DNA from: Streptomyces inusitatus
GTDB taxonomy: Bacteria > Actinomycetota > Actinomycetes > Streptomycetales > Streptomycetaceae
Direction: 5' to 3'
Assembly (NCBI RefSeq): GCF_014651115.1
Contig: NZ_BMWG01000007.1
Coordinates: 227,257-291,256 of the forward strand
DNA: 64,000 bases
Position numbers and translations under genes: made by a program
Notes under the pieces: generated by a model
Databases searched by the model: none
What the model was told of the DNA's origin: nothing
The model's input: only the letters and a program-made list of their open reading frames with translations
Shown: positions 25,146 to 33,102 of the stretch, piece after piece
Numbering within the stretch: position 1 is the first letter of the stretch
Layout: each line of letters starts with the position of its first letter

Positions 25146-26422
25146 AGCGGCGCGACCGCGCGGTCGCGGTCACCGCGCTGGCCGCCGCGCTCGCGGCGCC
25201 CCTGATCACCGCCCCCGCCCAGGCCACCCACAGTCCGCCGCGCACCGGTTTCGAGCGGAGCGAAGGGGCCCGCTGGACCAGCGAGGCCGAGGAGCGGGAC
25301 TTCCTCGCCTCCGTCGACCACGCGAGCGACCGGGTCTCGGTCTCCCGGATCGGCACCACCCGGCAGGGTCGGCCGATCCGGCTCGTCAGCGTCGGAAACC
25401 CGCGGGCCGCCGTCTCCGTACTGCTGGTCTGCTCCCAGCACGGCGACGAGCCCGCCGGCCGGGACGCCTGTCTGACCACCGTCCGCGACCTCGCCTTCGA
25501 CCGGGACCGCGACACCCGCCGACTGCTGGAGCACACCCGGGTGCTGGTCGTCCCCACCGCCAACCCGGACGGACGGGCCGCCGACAGCCGGGGCAACTCC
25601 GACGGCGTCGACATCAACCGCGACCATCTCGCGCTCAGGACCGCCGAGGGGCGGGCGCTGGCCTTCGCCGTCCGGGACCGGCGGCCGGACGTCGTCTACG
25701 ACCTGCACGAGTACGGCGCGACCCCGCCGTACTACGACAAGCAGCTGTTCGACCTGTGGCCGCGCAATCTCAACACCCACCCCGAGGTGCACCACGAGTC
25801 GAAGACCCTCTCCGGGCGGTACGTCCGCGCGGCGGCGCGCGAGGAGGGCTACACCACCGGCACGTACGGCATCTGGACCGACCCGGAGACCGGGGACCCG
25901 ATCCGCCAGGTCGCGGGCGACGGTCAGGAGCGCATCCTGCGCAACGCCTCGGGGGTCAAGAGCATGATCGGACTGCTGGTGGAGAGCCGGGTCGACCCGC
26001 TGACCGAGGAGGAGAAGGCGGACGAGGCGCTGAACAACCGGCGCAGGGTCGGCAGTCAGCTCATCGCGGTGGACGGGCTGCTCACCTTCGCGCGGGAGCG
26101 GCGCGCCGAGATCGCCGGGGCGACCTCGGCGGCCCGGCTGGAGGGGCTGCGGGACCGGGGCCCGGTCCATCTCGGCGGCGCGGACAACGATCCGGCGGGC
26201 CCCGGCGAGATCCTCGCGGACCCGCCCTGCGGCTATCGGCTGGACGCCGCGCAGTACGAGCGGGTCCGGGACGAGCTGGCGCTGCACGGAGTCGTGTCCA
26301 GGCCCGACGGCGACGGGGTGTTCGTGCCCCTGCGCCAGTCGCGGCGGAAGCTGATTCCGCTGCTGCTGGACTCCCGGGCGACATTCCATCTCACAAAGGG
26401 ACATCCCATTACCGCCTGTTGA
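25142..26422 (+). CDS. Secreted M14 family metallocarboxypeptidase
   Basis: 426 residues, start coupled to the upstream X-Pro peptidase by an ATGA overlap. A signal peptide ([19 protein letters not shown]) is followed by an M14 zinc carboxypeptidase-like domain: zinc ligands in [10 protein letters not shown] and VYDLHEYGA, the substrate-binding loop [24 protein letters not shown], and a plausible catalytic Glu in LLVESRVD. The C-terminal roughly 120 residues are a helical extension with no recognised family. Together with the upstream enzyme it would process oligopeptides from both ends. The TTA codon in the first gene may affect both through coupling. Confidence 0.88.
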   Translation: MKRRDRAVAVTALAAALAAPLITAPAQATHSPPRTGFERSEGARWTSEAEERDFLASVDHASDRVSVSRIGTTRQGRPIRLVSVGNPRAAVSVLLVCSQHGDEPAGRDACLTTVRDLAFDRDRDTRRLLEHTRVLVVPTANPDGRAADSRGNSDGVDINRDHLALRTAEGRALAFAVRDRRPDVVYDLHEYGATPPYYDKQLFDLWPRNLNTHPEVHHESKTLSGRYVRAAAREEGYTTGTYGIWTDPETGDPIRQVAGDGQERILRNASGVKSMIGLLVESRVDPLTEEEKADEALNNRRRVGSQLIAVDGLLTFARERRAEIAGATSAARLEGLRDRGPVHLGGADNDPAGPGEILADPPCGYRLDAAQYERVRDELALHGVVSRPDGDGVFVPLRQSRRKLIPLLLDSRATFHLTKGHPITAC

Positions 26423-26506
26423 CCCCGGTCATGTGCATTACCTGTGGTAGGGGGTAGCGGGAGCACAAAGCAGTTCGTTCCGCGCAAACCCTGAAAGGCG
26501 CCACTC

Positions 26507-28228
26507 GTGTCGCACGAAAAAGGACCGGACGACCGGGGAGCGAGGCCCGAGAAGGCCGAACTCCCCGGTCATCCCCAGGAGACCGGGCACCCTTCGACGG
26601 ACCGCGTGGTCTTCGGAGTCACCGCCGTTCTCACCCTGGCCTTCGTGGTCTGGGGATCGATCGCCACCGACGCGCTGCAGGACATCTCCAGCGCCATGCT
26701 GAACGGGCTCATCCACAACGGCGGCTGGGCCTTCGTGCTCGGCGCCTCCGGCTTCGTGGTCTTCGCCCTCTGGCTCGCCGTCAGCCGCTACGGCAAGATC
26801 CCGCTCGGCCAGGAGGGCGAGGGGCCCGAGTTCCGCACGGTCTCCTGGGTCGCCATGATGTTCAGCGCCGGCATGGGCATCGGACTGATGTTCTACGGGG
26901 TGAGTGAGCCGCTCGCGCACTTCATCTCCCCGCCGCCGGGGACCGACCCCCAGGACGCGGGGGACAAGATGGAGATCGCCATGGCGACCACCCTCTTCCA
27001 CTGGACGCTCCACCCCTGGGCGATCTACGCCGTCGTCGGGCTCGCCATCGCCTACAGCACCTTCCGCCGCCGCAGGCGGCAGACGATCAGCGCCGTCTTC
27101 GAGCCGCTGATCGGCGAACGCCACGCGCACGGCGGAGTCGGCCGCTTCATCGACATCCTGGCGATCTTCGCCACCCTCTTCGGCTCCGCCGCCTCGCTCG
27201 GCCTCGGCGCGCTCCAGATCAGCAGCGGGTTCAATGAACTCGGCTGGATGGAGAAGACCGGCACCGGACTGCTCGTGGGCATCATCGCGGTGCTCACCGT
27301 CGCCTTCGTGGTCTCCGCCGTCTCCGGGGTCGAGAAGGGCATCCAGTGGCTCTCCAACACCAATATGGTGCTGGCGCTGGTGCTGGCCCTGTTCGTCTTC
27401 GTCGCCGGACCCACCATCATCGTCCTCGATCTGCTCCCCACCTCGATCGCCTCCTACTTCGGCGAACTCCCGCAGCTCGCCGGGCGCACCGAGGCGACCG
27501 GCGGCGAGGGCGTGGCCGACTGGCTGGGGAGCTGGACCGTCTTCTACTGGGCCTGGTGGATCTCCTGGACGCCCTTCGTCGGCATGTTCATCGCGCGGAT
27601 CAGCCGGGGCCGGACGATCCGTCAGTTCGTCGGCGGAGTCATCCTGGTGCCCAGCACGGTCAGCCTGGTCTGGTTCGCGGTCTTCGGCGGGGCCGCGATG
27701 ACCCTCCAGAACGACGGCCGGCTCGGCGACAAGGCGACGCCCGAGGGCCAGCTCTTCGCGGTGCTCCAGCAGTTCCCGATCCCCACCACGATGAGCCTGC
27801 TGGTGATGGTCCTGGTCGGCATCTTCTTCGTCTCCGGCGCTGACGCCGCCTCGGTGGTGATGGGCACCCTCTCCCAGAAGGGCACCTTCGAGCCCTCCCG
27901 GATGGTCGTCGTCTTCTGGGGCGTGGTGACCGGCGCGGTCGCGGCGATCATGCTCCTCATCGGCAACGGCACCGGCGACGCCCTGGCGGGCCTCCAGAAT
28001 CTGACGATCCTCGTGGCCGCCCCCTTCGTCGTCGTGATGGTGGGCATGTGCGTGGCCCTGATGCGCGATCTGCGCCACGATCCGCTGATCGTGCGCGGCG
28101 AGATGGGCACCGAGATGGTCGAGTCGGCGGTGATCGCGGGCCATGAGAAGTACGACGGCGGCTTCGAGATCCGCATCGGCCCCGGCGACGGCCCTGCGGA
28201 CGGCCGGGACCCGGTGGGCCCGAAGTAG
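26507..28228 (+). CDS. BCCT family betaine/carnitine/choline transporter
   Basis: 573 residues from the GTG at 26507 (AAAGGCG upstream). Twelve transmembrane helices are visible with BCCT hallmarks: MMFSAGMGIGLMFYGVSEPLAH in helix 3-4, the aromatic box WTVFYWAWWISWTPFVGMFIARISRGRTIR in helix 8 and the following loop, and DAASVVMGTLSQKG. The short acidic N-terminal tail and modest C-terminal tail lack the long osmosensory extension of BetP, so it may not be osmo-gated. Imports glycine betaine or related quaternary amines, with Na+ or H+. It stands alone, 84 bp after the M14 gene, and could lie in the same transcript. Confidence 0.93.
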   Translation: MSHEKGPDDRGARPEKAELPGHPQETGHPSTDRVVFGVTAVLTLAFVVWGSIATDALQDISSAMLNGLIHNGGWAFVLGASGFVVFALWLAVSRYGKIPLGQEGEGPEFRTVSWVAMMFSAGMGIGLMFYGVSEPLAHFISPPPGTDPQDAGDKMEIAMATTLFHWTLHPWAIYAVVGLAIAYSTFRRRRRQTISAVFEPLIGERHAHGGVGRFIDILAIFATLFGSAASLGLGALQISSGFNELGWMEKTGTGLLVGIIAVLTVAFVVSAVSGVEKGIQWLSNTNMVLALVLALFVFVAGPTIIVLDLLPTSIASYFGELPQLAGRTEATGGEGVADWLGSWTVFYWAWWISWTPFVGMFIARISRGRTIRQFVGGVILVPSTVSLVWFAVFGGAAMTLQNDGRLGDKATPEGQLFAVLQQFPIPTTMSLLVMVLVGIFFVSGADAASVVMGTLSQKGTFEPSRMVVVFWGVVTGAVAAIMLLIGNGTGDALAGLQNLTILVAAPFVVVMVGMCVALMRDLRHDPLIVRGEMGTEMVESAVIAGHEKYDGGFEIRIGPGDGPADGRDPVGPK

Positions 28229-28250
28229 CCGTAGCCGTACCGAAGCGGCC

Positions 28251-28287
28251 GTACGGAACCGGCGGGCCGGGCCCGCCGGTTCCGTAC
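28251..28287. terminator. Bidirectional hairpin terminator
   Basis: A perfect 16-bp stem (28251-28266 and 28272-28287, 5-base loop) between the convergent BCCT and D-amino-acid oxidase genes. It begins 22 bp after the BCCT stop. Confidence 0.75.
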
Positions 28288-28326
28288 CCCCCTCTCGAAG
28301 CGCGCGGCGGTGCTACGGGGTACGGG

Positions 28327-29304
28327 TCAGCCGCCCGGCACCAGGGCGGCCGCCGCCCGGGCGCAGCCCCACGCCACCGTGACGCCCGCGCCTCCGTGGC
28401 CGTAGTTGTGGACCAGCGTCCCGCCGCCCGGCAGGGTCTCCCGCTCGATACGGACCCCGGCCGCCCGGGCCGGGCGCAGCCCCACCCGATGGGCCAGGAT
28501 CCGGGCCCCGGCCACCTCGGGGCGTATCCGGGCGCAGCGCGCCACGATCGCCTCCGCCGTCGCGGGCACCGGCTCCGTGCCCCAGTCGCCGTCCTCCGCC
28601 GTACCGCCCAGGATCAGCCGGCCCGGCTGCGGCAGCAGATACGTCGTACGCGACGACTCCCCGTCCGCCACGACGAACCATGTCTCCACGCCCGGGTTCT
28701 CCACCACCACAAGCTGACCCCGCACCGGCCGCACCCCCTCGTCCGGGGCCAGCTCCCGCGCGCCGAGCCCGGCGCAGTTGACCACCGTCCCCGCCGCACC
28801 CGCGGCCGTGGCCGCTTCGACGGCCTCGGCCGGTGAACGCACCGCGCGCAGCTCCACCGAGCCGCCCGCCGCCTCCAGCCGCCGCCGCAGCCACCCCAGG
28901 TGAGCAGGCATGTCAACCAGCGGCACCCGCGCCCGTACCCCCTCCGTGTGTCCGCCGGGCAGCTCATCGGGGCGAGCCGCGCGCAAGCCCGCCACCTGCG
29001 CCGACCACGCCCCCAGCGCGGTGGGCGACTGCCCGGCCAGCACTCCCGGGACCAGCCGTACGCCCGTCTCGTCCGGCCGCCGCGAGAACTCCTCGTACAC
29101 CCGCAGGGTCGTCGCCGCCCAGTCGGCGACCTGCTCCTTCGGCTCGATCCGGTACGGCCACCACAGCCCGCCCGCCACCGCCGACGTCGTCCGCTCCGCC
29201 TCCTCCCGGGTCCAGACGCGCACCCGCAGACCGCGTTCCGCCAGCACCACGGCGGTCGTCAGCCCGCTGACCCCGCCCCCCACCACGATCACATCGCCGC
29301 TCAT
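28327..29304 (-). CDS. D-amino-acid oxidase family FAD enzyme
   Basis: 325 residues from the ATG at 29304. The FAD-binding GxGxxG motif appears in VIVVGGGVSGLTTAVVLAERG. Further matches are the TSAVAGGLWWPY segment, TVVNCAGLGARELAPDE, RPVRGQLVVVENP, TYLLPQPGRLILGGTAEDG and the C-terminal signature VHNYGHGGAGVTVAWGCA, all as in eukaryotic-type D-amino-acid oxidase. It deaminates D-amino acids with release of H2O2 and could scavenge or remodel D-amino acids from cell-wall turnover. No peroxisomal-type tail. A TACGGT box 6 bp before the start suggests a leaderless transcript. The gene at 29368 is divergent. Confidence 0.92.
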   Translation of the reverse strand: MSGDVIVVGGGVSGLTTAVVLAERGLRVRVWTREEAERTTSAVAGGLWWPYRIEPKEQVADWAATTLRVYEEFSRRPDETGVRLVPGVLAGQSPTALGAWSAQVAGLRAARPDELPGGHTEGVRARVPLVDMPAHLGWLRRRLEAAGGSVELRAVRSPAEAVEAATAAGAAGTVVNCAGLGARELAPDEGVRPVRGQLVVVENPGVETWFVVADGESSRTTYLLPQPGRLILGGTAEDGDWGTEPVPATAEAIVARCARIRPEVAGARILAHRVGLRPARAAGVRIERETLPGGGTLVHNYGHGGAGVTVAWGCARAAAALVPGG

Positions 29305-29367
29305 ACGGCGACCGTAGCGAAGCGGCACCCCGCCCCGGCACCGCCGGCGGCCGGGGATACTCGGCAC

Positions 29368-29904
29368 ATGTCTGCCGAGTACGCGACCTTCGGGCTGGCG
29401 CCGGTGATGCGGACCGGGGGAGTCCTGTCGGACGGCGCTCAGCCCGCGCACCGGGATTTCATGGACTTCATCGTCGACGGGCGGCCCCTGCTCCTGCTGC
29501 TCAGCGACTCCGGCGCGGTCTCCCCGCTCGCGGCCGACGTCCGCCCGGTGATCCTCACCGACCGGGTGCCCGCCCTGCTGCTGGAACGGCCCGCTCCGCC
29601 GGGCGGCGGACGATGCCCTCTCTACGGCTGCCCCGAGTGCCGGTCGCTGGAGTGCGGCATGGTCACCGCCGTCGTCGAACGGGCCGGGCCGGACGTCATC
29701 TGGCGCGATTTCGCCTGGCAGACCTCCCTCCACCCCGACCCGGACCCCGACGGCTACCCCGGAACGGGCCCCTTCCGCTTCCGCGGCGACCTCTACCGCG
29801 CCGCCCTGAGACCCCTGACCGACGGCAGCGCCACCGGCAGACAGCCGATTCCCCCGGAGGGGCGAGGTCTTCCGCGCACGGAGGGGTGGGCGAGCCGCGC
29901 TTGA
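29368..29904 (+). CDS. Hypothetical protein with CPLYGCPEC motif
   Basis: 178 residues from the ATG at 29368; a GATACT box lies 6 bp upstream, so the message may be leaderless. I do not recognise the family. The middle carries RCPLYGCPECRSLECG with four Cys in a spacing (CxxxxCxxCxxxxC) that could bind zinc, followed by DVIWRDFAWQTSLHPD, a pattern resembling proteins of uncertain function found widely in Streptomyces. No signal peptide or membrane segment. The C-terminal 25 residues are poorly structured. Divergent from the D-amino-acid oxidase and convergent with the metzincin-like gene. Two alternative frames cross it, but this one has the right codon bias. Confidence 0.7.
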   Translation: MSAEYATFGLAPVMRTGGVLSDGAQPAHRDFMDFIVDGRPLLLLLSDSGAVSPLAADVRPVILTDRVPALLLERPAPPGGGRCPLYGCPECRSLECGMVTAVVERAGPDVIWRDFAWQTSLHPDPDPDGYPGTGPFRFRGDLYRAALRPLTDGSATGRQPIPPEGRGLPRTEGWASRA

Positions 29905-29920
29905 GACGGCTCGCCCACCC
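29884..29920. terminator. Convergent hairpin terminator
   Basis: A perfect 14-bp stem (29884-29897 and 29907-29920) with a 9-base loop. It includes the stop codon of the hypothetical gene in the loop and precedes the end of the convergent metzincin-like gene. Confidence 0.7.
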
Positions 29921-29942
29921 GCCGGCCCCCGGGGCCGGTGCG

Positions 29943-32690
29943 TCAGGAGGCGGGCTGCTCTCCGGCGGCTTCGTGGATCCGGGCGCGGGCGGTGTCGGCC
30001 TGTTCCTGGATGCGCTGCTCCACATGGGCGGGGACGCCCTGGTCGTGGAAGTGGGTGACGAGGCTGTCGAGGGTGGCGTCGGCGCGTTCGAGGTCGCCGG
30101 CCTTGGCGTGGACGGTGGCGAGGCGGCGGAAGGCGGCGTTGAGGGTGAGGTTGTCGAGGCCGGTGTCGGGGTCGGCGCTGGAGGTGGTGATCGCCTCGGT
30201 GAGCTGGGTGACCGATTCGGCGATGTCCGGCTGCCGGACCTGGAGGCGGCCGTCGCCGATGGTCTGGAAGTGGCGTCCGGCGTTGGCGCCCCGCGCGAGG
30301 CGGGCGTACGCCGTGAGCGGGTGGTCGCCGTGACGCTCGATCACTTCCTGGAGGGCGTCATTGCCGCTGGTGAGGTGGGGTGCGTCGGAGCCGAGGAAGG
30401 CGAGAAGGGTGCCCTGGTCGTCGCCGGTGAGAAGCTCGCCGACTTCCTGGTCGGCGCGGTCGAGGGGGGTACGGACCCGGATGGTCCGGGTGGGCGAGAC
30501 CGTACGGGCGCCGTCGAGGCCGGTGTGGACGGCGGTGACCTGGTAGGTGCCGGGCTCGGCGAAGTAGAGGCCGTCGCTGCCGTAGCCGAGATAGGCGGTC
30601 TCGTAGACGGCGGGGTTCGCCTCGGTGAGGGTGACGGTCCGCTCCTGGGGTCCGTGTCCGGAGCAGGAGCGCGCGATGGGACGGAAGGCCCGGATGCGGC
30701 CATAGGGGTCGGTGATCACGATCGTGGTGCGCTCGGCCTTCGGGCCGATCGCCGCGGCCACGGTCACGTCCCCGGTCACCCCGGTGCGGGAGAGACGGAG
30801 TTCGGCCATGACGGGTTCGCCGTAGCCGAAGTACTGCTTTCCGCCCAGGGAGAGGGTCAGGCCGGGGTCCTCGGGGGCACCGGGCAGGACGAGAGCCTCA
30901 GGGGAGGGGGCGGGGTTGACGAGGGCGGAGTTCGCGGCGAAGTCACTGCCGCCGGGCACGATGTGGCGGTAGAAGCCGTGGCGGAGGTGGCGCAGTTCGT
31001 CGTCGGTGAAGGAGAGGGGGAAGTCCTGCCAGAAGTGCCCGGCCTCGGCGCGGGCGCCGTTGGCGTAGTACGACGGGTAGTTCATCCAGGAGAGATCGGC
31101 GTAGCCGTTGTTCGAGCCCAGCGGGGCCGGGGGTGTCCCGAGGTGCTTCTGCCAGGAGTGCAGCAGATTGAAGACGTGTCCTAGTTCATGCACATAGGCG
31201 AACATCTCGACGGCGCCGCCGATGCTGTTGTTGTCCCGCAGGTTGTGGTTGAAGATGGCCATGCCCTGACGGTGGCTGCCCGTGGCATCGAACATGATTC
31301 CGGCCGCGTCGTAGACGTCGGAGCTCCGGCTGGTGACGAAGGCCCAGATCTTCCACTGCTCCACATCGCGGTGAAGGCTGAAGTTGGCGGTCATGGCGGC
31401 GTGCAGCTCGGCGATGGACCACTGGAGATCGGCGCCGGAGGTGTTGGCCACCGTGTTGACCTGGCCCGCGTTCTTCAGCTCGATTCCGGCCTCGGCGTAG
31501 GCGGAGGCGACGGTCACCACCCGGTTGCGGTAGCCGCGCGGCCCCTGGTGGCGTGAGGTGTCATAGCTCTGGAAGACGGTCTCTCCCGCGATGGCATCGG
31601 TCTCCAGCTCGACCGACCGCAGCGCCGGGCCCACGTAGTTGCAGCTGAAGTATGTCTGGGCGCCGCCGGGCGCGTCGAAGATGATGACGGAGTTGCCGCT
31701 GCCGCTGTTCACGGCGAGCCGGGGGAGCGTGAGGGTGAGGTTGGTCAGGGGCGAGTTGTTCGCCCAGGACAGACCCGGCTGGTGGAGGAGGAAGCGGTTG
31801 GAGCTGGGTATGACGGTCAGCTCGGCGGTGGTGCGGAAGGAGTCGGTCCAGGTGTCGCCGGTGAAGAGATCGCCGCTGATCACGCCCAGTGGCCGCTCGC
31901 CCTCCAGGTCGACGCGGAGTTCGATCCGCTGGTTGCCGTTGGCGCCGGTCCAGCGGCCGGTGACCGGGCGGATGGGCGTGCGGTAGGGCTCGGGGAGCGC
32001 GGCCAGCCCGGGGACCCCGAGCCGGTCCAGTGCCCCGGAGGCCAGGACGCCGGTCTTCCAGTTCAGCAGAACGCCCTGGGTGCCCTTGATCAGCAGGCTC
32101 TGCCGGGTCCCGTCGGGCGCGGTCTTGTACGCCGCGACATGGTCCAGGTTCTCGCGGAAGTCCTGCGGCAGCGCCGCCCAGCCGGCGGCCCCCGAGGCGT
32201 CCGGGCCCTCGCTGATCAGCGCCTCGCGCACCACCCCGGTGGACCAGTTCAGGGTGAGGACCCGCCCGCCCTTGAAGAAATACGTCTGCCGTGTTCCGCC
32301 CGCCCCGTCGGGCGCCGGTAACAAGGCGTCTATCTGCGAGCGGTAGCCGGCCGGGAGCGCGGTGCCCCAGTTCCCCAGCGTGGTCCACGGCGCCTCGCCC
32401 AGGCTCCGCCCCTGCTCCCAGTCGTACCGCTCGACGCTGTCGCCCCAGAAGAACAGGCCCTGCAAGGACTCCCCGGGGCGGGACAGCAGCAGCGCGCAGT
32501 CGCTGTGCGCCAGCCGTGTGACGCCGTTCAGCTTCGGCACGATGGCGTTCATGTGCTCCCAGCTGACCAGCCGCTGCTCGCTGACCAGGGCGCCCTCGCC
32601 GCCCCGCCCGAACAGCAGCCGCCACTCGCCGCCCGCCGGATACGCCTGGACCCAGTTGTAGCCGGTTGTCTTGTACCGCATGAACCCCAT
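29943..32690 (-). CDS. Metzincin-like metalloprotease with N-terminal hemopexin-like repeats
   Basis: 915 residues from the ATG at 32690 (GAGAGGAG upstream). Residues about 60-250 have three hemopexin-like units (GLFFWGDSVERYDW, TYFFKGGRVLTLNW, SLLIKGTQGVLLNW). A beta-rich region follows and then a metalloprotease domain with HELGHVFNLLH: zinc His 501, 505 and 511, base Glu 502, and a Met-turn SWMNYPS at Met 536, as in metzincins. The third zinc His is preceded by Asn-Leu-Leu rather than Gly-x-x. The C-terminal roughly 300 residues hold an Ig-like part and a TPR-like helical region. There is no signal peptide or membrane anchor in the frame from this start. A TTA codon at residue 124 (32319-32321) suggests bldA control. 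Function unknown; a released toxin or effector protease is one possibility. Confidence 0.8.
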   Translation of the reverse strand: MGFMRYKTTGYNWVQAYPAGGEWRLLFGRGGEGALVSEQRLVSWEHMNAIVPKLNGVTRLAHSDCALLLSRPGESLQGLFFWGDSVERYDWEQGRSLGEAPWTTLGNWGTALPAGYRSQIDALLPAPDGAGGTRQTYFFKGGRVLTLNWSTGVVREALISEGPDASGAAGWAALPQDFRENLDHVAAYKTAPDGTRQSLLIKGTQGVLLNWKTGVLASGALDRLGVPGLAALPEPYRTPIRPVTGRWTGANGNQRIELRVDLEGERPLGVISGDLFTGDTWTDSFRTTAELTVIPSSNRFLLHQPGLSWANNSPLTNLTLTLPRLAVNSGSGNSVIIFDAPGGAQTYFSCNYVGPALRSVELETDAIAGETVFQSYDTSRHQGPRGYRNRVVTVASAYAEAGIELKNAGQVNTVANTSGADLQWSIAELHAAMTANFSLHRDVEQWKIWAFVTSRSSDVYDAAGIMFDATGSHRQGMAIFNHNLRDNNSIGGAVEMFAYVHELGHVFNLLHSWQKHLGTPPAPLGSNNGYADLSWMNYPSYYANGARAEAGHFWQDFPLSFTDDELRHLRHGFYRHIVPGGSDFAANSALVNPAPSPEALVLPGAPEDPGLTLSLGGKQYFGYGEPVMAELRLSRTGVTGDVTVAAAIGPKAERTTIVITDPYGRIRAFRPIARSCSGHGPQERTVTLTEANPAVYETAYLGYGSDGLYFAEPGTYQVTAVHTGLDGARTVSPTRTIRVRTPLDRADQEVGELLTGDDQGTLLAFLGSDAPHLTSGNDALQEVIERHGDHPLTAYARLARGANAGRHFQTIGDGRLQVRQPDIAESVTQLTEAITTSSADPDTGLDNLTLNAAFRRLATVHAKAGDLERADATLDSLVTHFHDQGVPAHVEQRIQEQADTARARIHEAAGEQPAS

Positions 32691-33102
32691 GCCCCGTACT
32701 CCTCTCAGAGAAGGTGAAAGCGGACCCGCCCCGGGCAGGGGGAAGCAGCCCCCCTCCCGGGCGGCGGGTAAAGAAACGGTTCTGCCGAGCGCTGCACAGC
32801 AGACCACACCCCATCCGCACCGGAAATCGAACAGAGAGTGCATTGCTGTCGCACAGAGACGGAATGGCTCATACCTCCCGGATGCCGGGAGGTCCGCGCT
32901 CCCGGGGGCTCGGAGTGAGCCCTCCACCACAGCCCCGCCCGCTCCGGAAGAACGACCTGAACCCATTCCCTGAAACCAGCGGCCCCCGCCGCACACCGAG
33001 CCACACCCGCCCACCCGGCACCAGCCGAGACCCCGAACGCCCCGGCCCCCACCCGGGCGGACGACACCGCTTCGAAAACCCTCCCTTAGGATCGGGAGTC
33101 TG
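32691..33102. other. Divergent intergenic region, no gene seen
   Basis: 412 bp between the metzincin-like gene and the ABC-F gene. It holds the ribosome-binding site of the former (near 32700), an A/T-richer stretch around 32810-32875 likely to contain promoters, and GGGAG before the ABC-F start. Frames crossing it lack normal codon bias. Confidence 0.6.
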
